64,000 bases of DNA. Origin: Clytia hemisphaerica (Eukaryota; Cnidaria; Hydrozoa; Leptothecata; Clytiidae). The notes beneath the pieces were generated by a model, which saw only the letters and a program-made list of their open reading frames with translations, ran no database searches and had not been told where the DNA came from. Position 1 is the first letter of the stretch. Each line of letters starts with the position of its first letter. This document shows, piece after piece, positions 34,577 through 44,770 of the stretch. The stretch lies in the NCBI GenBank assembly GCA_902728285.1, contig CACVBU010000865.1, positions 3,997,015 to 4,061,014 on the forward strand, in the 5' to 3' direction. The position numbers were made by a program, and so were the translations under genes.

Positions 34577-35450
34577 GCCCGAAGGGCTAGAGTTCAATCT
34601 CTAACCTTTCTCAGGCGGTGAAGCCTAAAAAATGCGCCGCCGGACGATAAAAGCTAGCAATTCCGTGTGGACGAGGGGGAAGCGAAAGCCCGAGGGGTAA
34701 AGGCGAAAAAAGGGGAAGACGCGAAAAATCACGTAAAGCACAAAAAAAAGCACAATAAAGAAAAAAGCACAAAACAGCAAAAAGACAGAAAAATATTCAA
34801 AAAAAACAAAAAAAATCAAAAAGACAAAAAAAAGCACAAAAAAAGAAAAAAATTCAAAAAAAGCAAAAAAAATCAAAAAAAAAAAAAAAACAAAAAAACA
34901 AAAAATCAAAAAAACAAAAAAGCACAAAAAATCACAAAAAAAGCAAAAAAGCACAAAAAAAAAAAAAAAAAAAAAAAAAAATCAAAAAAATCACAAACAA
35001 ATCAAAAAAAAAAATCAAAAAAAATCACAAAAAATAACTCACAAAAAATCAAAAAACACAAAAAAAATCAAAAAAACAAAAAAAGAATCACAAAAAAAAA
35101 TCACAGAAAAAAATCAAAAAATCAAAAAGAATCACAAAAAAAGCACAGAAAAAAAATCAAAAATCAAAAAGAAATCACAAAAAAACAAAAAAAAAAAAAA
35201 GCACAAAAAAAATTCACAAAAAAAAAAAAAATCAAAAAATCTCAAAAAATCACAGAAAAATCAAAAAATCACAAAAAAATCACAAAAAATCAAAAAATCA
35301 CAAAAAGATCACAAAAAAATCAAAAAATCACAGAAAAAATCAAAAAATCACAAAAAAATCAAAAATCAAAAATCATTTCGTACGCTTTTGTCGAAGTGAT
35401 TTACCCCTCGTCAAATCCTACCAAGGAGATTGACTTCTAGCCCTTCGGGC
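34577..35450. mobile_element. GCCCGAAGGGCTAG TIR element containing an A-rich block
   Basis: The left end GCCCGAAGGGCTAGAG and its inverse at 35437-35450 extend imperfectly through TTCAATCTC to ~25 bp. The interior, 34730-35375, is almost only A with AAAAATCAC/AAAAGCAC interruptions. The lysine-rich 257-codon open frame across it is a by-product of this composition and not a protein. Confidence 0.75.
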
Positions 35451-35478
35451 TTATACTTCATTGAGTCGAACCGCAAAC

Positions 35479-35736
35479 ACACCCCTGTGTCACAGACCCC
35501 ATGGACCCCCCACCCCGGTGGAAAAATATCCTACAATTTCAACCCCACTGCGAAATTGCTCTATGATTTTATCCCCATTGATTGAAAACTGAATGTAAAA
35601 AATTGCACTCCAAAACCATCCTCACTGGAATTTTCGAGCTGGAAACAATAGATTTTCTATCCCATTGGCATTTTGATAGAAATTTTTCATCCCCAACGAG
35701 GGAAAAAGTTCTACCGGGGCACTGAGACAGGGGTGT
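35479..35736. mobile_element. 258-bp member of the ACACCCCTG family
   Basis: The ends ACACCCCTGTGTCAC and its inverse (CACTGAGACAGGGGTGT) are flanked by GCAAAC at 35473-35478 and 35737-35742. The interior has CCCCGGTGGAAAA and similar C-run motifs. It shares termini, target length and motif with the 4-kb element at 1393-5383. Confidence 0.8.
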
Positions 35737-35943
35737 GCAAACCTAGGTTTACGAAACAGAAACTCAGGTTTTAAAGTACAAACCTAGGTTTACGGGGCGT
35801 AAACCCAGGTTAACGAGGCGCAAACCTAGGTTTGCGATATTTTTGTGCATATGGGCTTATGATTATGTGTTAATTTTTTTAGACCTTCTTTAAACAGCGG
35901 AGGCAGCTGTACGGTATATGTTATATACACAGATATATGTAAT

Positions 35944-36213
35944 GCCCGAAGGGCTAGATTTGCGGCTTTAATCGAAAAGTGAAGCCATGTTTTGGTAGGA
36001 TTTCCTACCAGAGTCACGTGACTAAAATATGCAATTTCACCGGTTTGAGAGATGTGAAATAGCGTTTGCCGCCTACGTTTTTTGATCTCGCGCTCCGAAA
36101 ACAATTAAAATGCTAGATCCTATCCATCGGCACGAAATTTAAAAAGTCAAATTTTTGCTTCACTTTTTTTTGCTGGAGAAAGCTTAAAGCTGCCTATCTA
36201 GCCCTTCGGGCTT
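35944..36213. mobile_element. Second GCCCGAAGGGCTAGA TIR element
   Basis: Left end GCCCGAAGGGCTAGATT at 35944 and inverse CTAGCCCTTCGGGC at about 36199-36212. It is 270 bp long and has the same terminal family as 34577-35450, but without the A-rich block. It contains a GTCACGTGAC palindrome. Confidence 0.75.
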
Positions 36214-36358
36214 AGATATCTGTGGTTATATACGGACATTGCCTGCTTTGTTTTCTGTACCGCGATCGATGCGCTGCACAAAAATGGAGGGAAAAAATGG
36301 CACGATGAAAATGAAATACCAGTGGCTAAATCTAGCGCACAGGCGAGCGTAGCGTTTT

Positions 36359-36409
36359 GTTAGGGATAGGCAGCAGGCTGGCGAAGCCAGCCTGCTGCTC
36401 ATCCCTAAC
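36359..36409. repeat. 51-bp hairpin
   Basis: Two 24-base arms, GTTAGGGAT..GCAGCAGGCTGGC and its inverse with one two-base mismatch, are separated by GAA. A second small hairpin (GTGCACC/GGTGCAC) is at about 36426-36447. Confidence 0.8.
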
Positions 36410-36590
36410 ATGCACCCAGACGGCTGTGCACCCTCCCGGTGGTGCACCCGTGTGTGGGGTCTTCCTGGAGGAATGGCGATCATAACAGTTAGCCTAACTC
36501 GTGAGGTCTGTTCACCCGTATATACTATATATGTCATACATACATGTCTATAAATAACCTTGAATTTCGGAAAATTAGCAGCCGTCGTGG

Positions 36591-36720
36591 CCCAGTGGTA
36601 TAGACTACGTGTTTCGTAATCGGAAACATGTAGGTTCGAACCGGGGTAAAGTATTGAAAAGTTTCATAAAATTTTCTAAGTCCCCGTGCTTGTCGGTGCA
36701 TCATGAAGATTTAGCCATAG
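36591..36720 (+). repeat. tRNA-like (Thr-type) sequence, probably SINE-derived
   Basis: It has an A box (TGGCCCAGTGGT) and a B box (GGTTCGAACC) at tRNA spacing. The anticodon arm reads TTCGTAA, a Thr CGU-type loop, but five extra bases (TCGGA) sit between the loop and the 3' stem. The acceptor stem does not pair. It is therefore unlikely to be a working tRNA; a tRNA-derived SINE head fits better. The body may extend to about 36720. Confidence 0.5.
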
Positions 36721-37784
36721 GTAAAGAAATCAGGTTTTGACAGTTTGAAGGTTAAAACCCTCATTTTGCACTAATAATTGTGGAAGGTAGGTACAGAATT
36801 TAAATGAGACTAGAAATTACCTCGTTCTTTTCTAAATTTTGTTTTTGTTTTGAAAGTGGCGGTCCTATACTGGAAGTCGGGTAAAAAATGAGGAGGGGTC
36901 ACTTATCTTTCAAACTTTAGTAGTTTTTCAGATATATTCCATTTTGAAGTTCCATTTTTTTGAAGATTCCTGTTCAAAAAAAACAAAAACCTCCTACCAT
37001 CTTGTAACATGTCCACGGCACTGTACTGAAATCGAAAGTGTTTTACAAAAAAATCTGCGCAGGAAGTTTGGGGCGAGAGTGTTTTTCCGTAGTGCGAGCC
37101 ATAGACAGATAGAGATGGGGCTCACTACACCATTAAACTTCCCTTTTACAATGGAGCAGATATAGATACACAAAAGATAATTGCACAGCATGAAAGAGGA
37201 AGGTCTAAGCTCTCTGCTGTTACCTTTCGCAACATAAAAATTTGACGGATTCTTCGAAAAATTTTGGATTTAATTCTTTGATTTACATTTGCTGGAAGAC
37301 AATGCACGACCCCACAGAACGAATGGTTTCAAAAGAAAGCTTGATCTACAGGTGTTTGCCCCTCAGAATGCCACTGCCCCTCAGAATGTCAGTGTTTGGA
37401 AAAAGGCACCTACAGGCTTTGAGAATCATTTTAACCAAACTTTTTTGTGGTTTCCATGTGTAGTATGAAAGTATTAAGGCCTCAATTTCAATTGAAAAAA
37501 TGTGTTTAGAAATGGGTGAAAAAAAATTAGGACCGGTTCAGTAAAAATAATTCACATAAAAAATTTCACTTTTTTTTTGGTTTTTGGCCTTGAATCCTGT
37601 GATCTGAATATAAGTGTGCAAAGTAGCAATTTTCAATAAGCCCCAACATAGTAGAAATATTTTAAGTATAAATTAGCTGTTCCCAATACCATAGACAAAT
37701 ATATGATGGCAGAAACTCTTTACATCAGACTGGCATTTTGCGGTCCCCCTTAATTGAAAACAGAGTTTCATTTCATTCTTTAAC

Positions 37785-38647
37785 CAGGGCTGCAAATAAG
37801 CGTCGGTCATCGGTCAATGTCCGACTGAAAAAGCTATTTGACCGACTGAAAATCTTTTGTGTCGGTCATGATGTCCGAATGAAAAAAGGAATAAACCATT
37901 AAGTTGAGAGTTGAAAATAAATTTCTTACACCCCTGTCTCTTACTTAGCCTATATTCTTTTACTCGCTTCCTTTGTAGCTTTCAGAGTGTTTCTAAGTTA
38001 ACTTTTATCGATTTGCTTTCTTCGTTACTTTCTTTGTTTCTAAGATCACTTTTATCAACCCGCTTTCTTTGTAACTCTTTCGAGGGTGATTCTAAATTAC
38101 TTTTGTCAACTTGCTTTCTTCATAACCTTCTTTGTTTCTAAGATCACTTTTATCAATTTGCTTTCTTTGTAACTTTCAAGGGTGTTTCAAAGTTTAACTT
38201 TTATCGACTCGCTTTCTTCGTAACTTTCAAGAGTGTTTCTAAGATCACTTTTATCAATTCACTTTCTTCGTAACTTTCAAGGGTGTTTCAAAGTTAAACT
38301 TTTATCGACTCGCTTTCTTCGTAACTTTCAAGAGTTTTTTTAAGACCATTTTCATCAACTTGCTTACTTCATAACTTTCAAGGGTGTTTCTAAGATCACT
38401 TTTATCAACTTGCCTTCTTCGTAACTTCCAAGGGTGTTTCTAAGATCACTTTTATCGAATCAATTTCTCTGTTATATACAGTAACAAACTGTTCAAAGGT
38501 AACTTTTATTTTTCCCACTCGCTTTCTCCGTAACTTTAAAAAAATATATACACTGAATGACCGACAGGATTTTGAGTTTGACCGACAGGATTTCCCTTCT
38601 GTCGGACATGATGTCCGATTGACTAAAAATATTTATTTGCAGCCCTG
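37785..38647. mobile_element. hAT-like non-autonomous element with ~52-bp minisatellite
   Basis: The TIR CAGGGCTGCAAATAA is inverted at 38633-38647. CTTTAAC flanks both sides (37778-37784 and 38648-38654), one base short of the usual 8-bp hAT duplication. CAGGG..TGCAAAT is a typical hAT terminus. Both subterminal regions repeat GTCGGTCA/GTCCGA motifs. The middle (37960-38530) is about ten copies of a ~52-bp unit around CTTTTATCGACTCGCTTTCTTCGTAACTTTC-type sequence. Confidence 0.85.
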
Positions 38648-38921
38648 CTTTAACATATCCAATATTCAGGAACAAGGATTTCAATGCAAATTTAAAATAA
38701 ACTATAAATAAACTACTATGAAACACAATTTACAATAAAATTATCTAGAAAATTGTAGGAACAATTTTTAATGGAAAAATATATTAAAAAGGAACAATTT
38801 TTGATTTTATCAAATATTGCATGATTGGAAGTTTACATTTGTCCTCTGTCTTTGTTTTTCACAATATCGAAGATCTGTTTTACTTTTTCATATGCAGGAA
38901 CATTAAATTTAGATGCTCCTC

Positions 38922-39530
38922 TTAAAGGACTTCTAGAGGCCCACATATTACATCAGTCAATTCAAAGGTTGACTCGTCAGGTGGTAGATGGGAAGGTGTG
39001 TCTTCCAAAACAGTACCAGATCCAAATTTCGGTTTGAGTGATCTCATCACAACATTAGTTACATCGCCATCCTTATCGTAAAGAAAGCGAAGAGACAAAC
39101 TTTGAGATGTATATATAGAGTGTTTCAGATTTTTTGCCTTTGTAACAGACACCAAACCACTTTCCAATGAGACTAGCCCCTGTATTCGGAGGGCTTAGTC
39201 TTTTCCAAGTTGATTTCATTGTGGCAATTTCGTCTTCTTCCTCCAGCTCTTCATCAGCAGTAGACCTAGCATAAGCTTCATCATCAGTAGTTGAGTAGCT
39301 CATCATCATCAATGTCAGAAAAGAATTCTTCATGTCTTGATAACTTAACTTTAGCCTTGGTGGATGCAGAAAAAGCAGTGAGGATCATAACTGGTTTCTT
39401 TCCATTTTGAATACATCCAGATTTTGAACAAACAGATTTTAAGATGTCATGACATACAGGGCATTCTTTAAGGCTAGCTGCTTTACACTTTTTCTCCGAT
39501 TACATGTACATCCAGCAATAGGAAAGGGTG
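38922..39530 (-). pseudogene. Decayed copy of a Cys-rich/acidic protein family (copy 1)
   Basis: Read on the minus strand from about 39530 downward, fragments in shifting frames give a Cys cluster (ECPVCHDILKSVCSKSGC), an acidic stretch (EELEEEDEIATMKSTWKRLS), PPNTGASLIGKWFGVCYKG, then LRFLYDKDGDVTNVVMRSLK and PKFGSGTVLE. The same blocks in the same order occur in copy 2 at 44771-45629. Frames change between blocks, so it is broken. I do not recognise the family; its multicopy nature and position within repeats suggest a transposon-associated or amplified gene. Confidence 0.55.
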
Positions 39531-40309
39531 GCTTTTAATCAAACTGGACTACATAGTTTTGATTTTTTGAAAAATCATCTGCAAAAGGTGGCATTTTGAG
39601 GTCCCTATCACTGGTACTTTGTGGAGCAAAGTGGGGTTCCCTTGAAATTAAGTCAACATAAATTTTACATATTAAAAAGGATTCAAATAAATACATTCAC
39701 ACAAAATTTCATCAATGGATGACTTTTTGTTCTCCAGATAATGCGATTTTCCAGACTGACATTCTGCGGTCCCCCCTAAATAAAGTATAAAAATTCAATT
39801 TGAGAAAAAAATACCAAAAACCTAGAACTTTGAGATTTAAGTTAAACTGGGAAGAAATTTTATAATAGAAGACCTTGTAAAAACACCAAAAAAAGTTTAA
39901 AAAAGTACAGAAAAAAAAAATTAGAGCAAAAGTAAATTTCACGTACATTCTGAGGGGCAAACACCTGTACCATCTTTCAAACACAAAAAACCATTTGTTA
40001 CGGGACCGATCTGCTCCTTCGTGATCTTAACAAAAGTAACCATGGTTTTTCCAAATTTACGGTGCTGTAATCTTGTTCACAACAAATAGGGCAACCCAAG
40101 CTCTGAAAATCGAAGATTACAAATGAACGAAGAACGTTAAAGACTTCTGGTTTTTTGCACTGTAAAGGTGAATAAATTCTTTTCATTTTGGAACAAAAAA
40201 TCATGCAGATATCTTTCTTTATCATTTAGATATTTAATTCTGAATTTTATTTTTATCCTTTTTTTGTTGCTGCGTCTTTTATCACGCGGGAAAATACGCG
40301 ACTTCTGAC

Positions 40310-40540
40310 CGCCCTAGCATCAGTTCATTCAGTGGAGGCTAATGCCTAGCTAGCCCTCAAATGACTGACCAATCAAATCAGCAAAATTTCAAAACAAATG
40401 AACTACGCAGCTTCGTTCGCAGCTCTACTCTACCATTTTTATTTTTATTTAACTTTGTATTTTAAGGACCGCAGGTCATTCATTGAGGGGGCTGCTAGCT
40501 ATGATGCATGTTAGCCTCCATCCACTGAAGGCGGCAATCT
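40310..40540. repeat. Imperfect fold-back repeat
   Basis: TTCAGTGGAGGCTAATGCCT and GCTAGCCCTCAAATGACTGACC (40333-40372) are present inverted at about 40470-40535 with short insertions. Non-coding. Confidence 0.6.
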
Positions 40541-41640
40541 AAAATATGTTCCATTCGCATCGCCCGACCAACTCACCTTCACAACATAAATCCCGAGTCG
40601 GACAAGTTGGAAAAATGTCGGAAAAGTTTTTGATAGCTAAGCACTTCTATAACAGTTAGTCACACTAGGAAATCAAGCTTTCAGAAAAAACAACATCAGT
40701 CAGGCGGTCATCGAAAAAATGCTCTGTTTGCATCGCAACGGGTGTTATAAATGCATGCAGGCGTACGGGCGGTCAAAAACATTCCCGGGTTTTTTTTAAT
40801 CACGCCCGTAACTCAGGGGCGGGTGGTAACGCGAGCAAAACAATTTTTCGATGGTCGTCTCAAGAGCAATTGAGAAAAAAGCTATATAGTAGAGGGCATT
40901 TTGTAAAATCGCTCGACTGTTTTATTAGAAGCACTTGATATTACCACGAGATATTGAGCTTCAAAAAGCGCAAAAACTGGACAAAATAGCTGTTTCTGGC
41001 TGAAAAACGCGGTTTTCAAGGGTTAATATCTCGAAACGAAAATTGAGTAGAATTGAGTCGGTGAGTCGGTAGACAGGAGACCCGTCGTGTGTTTTTTTAT
41101 AATTTGATGTACACAAGACGGGTTCGAGCTGTGAGTCCAATATTGGACTCACATTTTTTACAGTGGGAAATTCGAATTTAGCGCTGTCCTCACTTACTAA
41201 AATAAAAACCAAATTTCGAAAGTTGCGCTTTCTCTAAGAAAGTGTGACCAGTAAAAGAATAACAAAATTTGATTGGCTATGTTTTCAACCGTTATTAGGA
41301 TCTGAGAAATTCAAACTCTTAACCCATACCATGCTATACATTTCGCCATCAGTTTATCAAAGAAGAAATCATAGCATGGATTCCCAGGCTAGTGAGTCGG
41401 TAAATTTGTCGGACTTTTTCTGTCAATGACCTTTCCTTCGTTTAAAAATTTTATTATTGCCGATTTTTTGCGAGCGATTTCTAGTGCATTCGCAGCATTT
41501 TGACTTTGTTTATCATTACATGCGCCATTTTGGGGTCGGCGGTCAGTGTTCAAAGGTCGTAATTTTAAACCATCCATTACACGCAGTGGTTTTGGCTGCT
41601 GGCTGGCTGGCAGTTTCCTCCAAGAATGCACTGGAGCAGC
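40541..41640. other. Non-coding stretch, no gene seen
   Basis: Only short open frames without family signatures or splice context. Locally CpG-containing sequence at 40550-40600 and 41510-41560 (CGCCATTTTGGGGTCGGCGG) could be regulatory, but nothing nearby supports a gene start. Confidence 0.35.
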
Positions 41641-41644
41641 CAAC

Positions 41645-42150
41645 GAGCCCATTTCCATGAAATATCTGTTTCCCTTTTCCAGGAGAGAGCTTTTTTTGAA
41701 AAATGGAGAAACAGATCTGATTTTCTAGGAAAGACTTTCCTTAAATCTATCTGTTTCCCCGCTCCAGCTGATGACGTCATCAGAGACAAACAGATCAATA
41801 TTTCTAGGAGTTGACATTATAAAAGCAAACTGATATCTGTTTCCAAAAAAGATGATATTGCATTGGAAACAGATTGAACTTTCTGGGGGAAAGCAGATCA
41901 TCAATCACAAAAAACAAGGGAAACAGATGAAAATTTTCAGGAGAGGGAAACATATCCTATTCCTTATAATCTTGGGAGAACATATCAAAATTTTGATTCT
42001 GAAAATTGTGAAAACAGACCAAATTTTCTAGGGAAGATACTTTGAAGATTAAAAATTTAGGTATTGAGGAGAAACAGATCTTCATTTCTAGGAATAAGAT
42101 TTTTGAAACTTTTGGCCAACAGATCAAATTTTCCAGGAAGGCTATGCCTG
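41645..42150. repeat. Dispersed array of a GGGAAACAGATC..TTTCTAGGA motif
   Basis: At least ten copies of (GG)AAACAGATC or close variants, most followed after 4-10 bases by TTTTCTAGGA-like sequence. They lie in both orientations and at irregular spacing of 25-70 bp. A TGATGACGTCATCA palindrome lies at 41768. Confidence 0.6.
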
Positions 42151-42200
42151 GGAAACAGATGTATAAAATAAGGACCTCGCTAGGGATGCTTTCGAATGCA

Positions 42201-42335
42201 CACAGCTCAGTCTACCATTTTTAGCGGGGTCTGAGGATTGAGCAGAAGTTTTTCACCTGCGCGGGAGCTTGCAGGCGTTCTGTGAGCGTTCTCTGCTCAA
42301 TCCTCAGACCGCGCTAAAAATGGTAGACTTAGCTG
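42201..42335. repeat. Fold-back repeat with ~42-bp arms
   Basis: The left arm AGTCTACCATTTTTAGCGGG then GTCTGAGGATTGAGCAGA is repeated inverted at 42288-42335 with few mismatches. The ~50-bp loop is GC-richer than its surroundings. Confidence 0.8.
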
Positions 42336-44740
42336 TGATAACTCATTTCGATGGAAGTTGTTGGAATGTTTACAAGGCTTTTGACAGAAAATCGTTTTTT
42401 TATTGTCAATGATGACAGTGTCGTTATTAGTTTTGTTAGATCTGACATATTGATGTTTGTAAGTGCACTTTGCAGTTTATTCCCATTGAAGAATCATATT
42501 CTGGTTTTCATGTTATTAGATGCAGTTTTAGAGCTGTAGAGCTTGCCTGACAATAACGACTTTCTTTTTATTACGGAAACCGAACAAGTAAGAACAAGTC
42601 ATAAAACTAAAAGTCAGCGCTCTGTGGTTGTGATGTAGTTTACGAAATTGTTAAGATAAGATGACATAATTTTTAACCACCTTTTTTTCTACGCCATTTT
42701 TTGAAGCCTCTTTGTAGGAGAATGTGTATTTCTATATTCTATATTTTTATAACACGTGGCAGATGGTGGCAGATTAAAAAGACAATTAGAAAACAAAGCT
42801 TCTTCAACTTTCATTCTCGCATTTATAGGGAAGAATGAAATTTTCAGAAGATGAAGATTTTATTCGATATGAGGATTCCCATTTCCCCATTTTCGTAAAA
42901 TTGTGATTCCCCATGGTTGCGAAATGGTGGCTATGGGTAATTCCTTTGTTCTTTTGCTATTTTCTTTTGTTCTGTGTGACGTAATAACGCTTCACAAATT
43001 GAAGTACTTCCACTAACTGTTTGTGAGAAAAATGAGGGGTCGTTTTTCAAAATTGGTGAAGTATTTACAAAGTTATTCCATAATCAAAACACAAAAAATC
43101 ACGTTTTCAAATACATTGTCTGCTTTACCCTGGGCCACATTGATGTTTCAAAGCAAAAATAAGAAACCTGTAAAAACAGGAATCAACACACTTCCTTGTC
43201 TGCCATCTTCAATTTTGCAAATGAATCCAGTGAAATTACTGATCACTTTCGATATTACAGATATTGCACTGTGTTGCTGTATTTAAATTTCTCAGTATTA
43301 CTTTAGGGCGGGGGTTCGATATTCTTTTCTCGCTGTCTACCATTTTGAACTTTGTTTGTTCTGTTGAATGCGAAAATCGTGCCTCCTGTATTTCCATTTT
43401 TTGCTTGTGGCAAACACCCGTGGCCAGCAAGAAATAATTTTTTGAAAGCACCAAAAATGGCGGATTAAATCTAGCCTTCTGTGTGACAGGGTGTGCGCTT
43501 TGCTGGCACGGCGTGGTCTGATAATTGGTCTGATGACTGTTAAAAACTTTGGCTTATTGCTAATGAGCTGGAAATGATAGCTAAAAACAAATTTTAGCAC
43601 TAGAAAGCTGAAATGATAACCTCAGCTTTCAGATGGTGTATGCTACTTACATGAAAAAATCCTCAATCTTGTCAAAAATTTGCAATTTTTCTATTTTTCA
43701 AAATTCCAGACAGCCTGTAGATTTTTAAATAAAGTAGCATGTGATAGATTGTAGCATGATCTTACCCTGGGTTTAAAAAATAAACCGTGATTGAAAAGAT
43801 GAAACTGCTCATTTAGCAACAGCCATTTGTTTCCATGTGGGTCAAGAATTTTCTGGTGCCATAATCAGTGCTAAGGCGTGTCTTCACCTTGACAACGAAA
43901 AACATCAATATTTTTGGAAAGAAAAGAGATATTTAGATGCAGTTTTTTAAATTTGTTTCCCTTATAATTTCTGATTGACTTAAAAGCCAGTTTTTTAAGA
44001 ATGGGGCAGTTTGGGGCAGTTCCAATAGTTTGAAACTTAGATTTTTTTCATTTTTGGATATGTTGTCAAGTACAATGAACTGAGTAAAATCCCAAAATAT
44101 TTTGGTCTGAAAATCCATAATGGTGGATTTATGCCAATTTGAAGTTTTTGACATTTTTGGGCATTGCACTTAAAAAGTTTTTTGATATATTAGTAGAACC
44201 ATGCTTTCTCAAATCCAAATAAGGAATTAATTTTTGGTGATTCTGAAACTATGGCCAATAAACTACAGGTAGATGTACCTCAAAAACACGTGGTACCTCA
44301 AAAACCACATTTTCACTACTTAACGCCTTTTAGATTTTCATATGTATGTATCAGAAGTGTAACAATTACATTTCTGGTATGCTTAATAAATTCTCTCAAA
44401 CTTTTAATGCATAATGCAAACATATTCGATTTACTCAAACAAGTCACTTCAAATTACTGTAGCTAATTCTGCAACTTTTCTCCTTCAACTTTTGCAAAAA
44501 TCTGAACAAATTACAGATTTTTGACCAAGTTCTTGAACATAAGTTTGCATCTGGTGGTACTCAAACAAAGTAGTAGTGGTTCAAAAGTATCTTCTGTATA
44601 AGGAGTATGAACCCAAGGAACAAAAATGTCATTAAATTCCTTCATTCACTGACACTGCACTGCTAAAATACATTACCAAAAGAATGAAGAAATTGTGTTT
44701 TTGATGTACATAAGTCGAAATTTTGAAAAATGCTTGAAAA
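42336..44740. other. AT-rich stretch, no gene seen
   Basis: Several 60-90-codon open frames occur, but none has a recognisable domain or a coherent splice context. A (GATCA)4 run ends the stretch at 44751-44768. Confidence 0.4.
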
Positions 44741-44770
44741 AGCTAAATATCAGATCAGATCAGATCATCA

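Larger units (their letters stand above)
34336..35858. mobile_element. Outer TIR element with AAACCTAGGTTT palindromes, hosting two inner elements
   Basis: The termini AAGCCCAAATGCACAAAAT (34336) and its inverse (TGTGCATATGGGCTT near 35855) are followed by repeated AAACCTAGGTTT palindromes on both sides (34366-34402 and about 35740-35835). Inside lie an element at 34577-35450 and another at 35479-35736, each with its own termini. Confidence 0.65.
37345..39975. mobile_element. Possible composite element bounded by GTGTTTGCCCCTCAGAATG
   Basis: ACAGGTGTTTGCCCCTCAGA at 37350 is present inverted at about 39945-39970, and ~60 bp around it is similar. A second motif, GACTGGCATTTTGCGGTCCC (37728) and GACTGACATTCTGCGGTCCC (39756), is repeated in direct orientation. 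The hAT-like element 37785-38647 and a decayed minus-strand coding fragment lie inside. The ends are not sharply defined. Confidence 0.4.

Noticed and set aside
34667-35440. 257-codon open frame encoding a lysine-rich protein
   Set aside because: The frame is a by-product of an A-rich low-complexity tract inside a TIR element; no non-repetitive domain and no splice or start support.
36359-36409. microRNA precursor
   Set aside because: A 3-base loop and 24-bp arms are too short for a typical precursor; more likely a palindromic repeat.
36226-36537. 103-codon minus-strand open frame in a GC-richer segment
   Set aside because: It covers two hairpins, and composition alone explains the open frame; no recognisable domain.
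36591-36662. Functional tRNA-Thr gene
   Set aside because: The acceptor stem does not pair and five extra bases disrupt the anticodon arm.
37929-37950. ACACCCCTGTCTC match to the TIR family of 1393-5383
   Set aside because: An isolated short match inside the hAT-like element without a partner end or target duplication.
41389-41658. 89-codon minus-strand open frame
   Set aside because: No domain, no exon signals, and the flanks are repeat-rich; probably chance.
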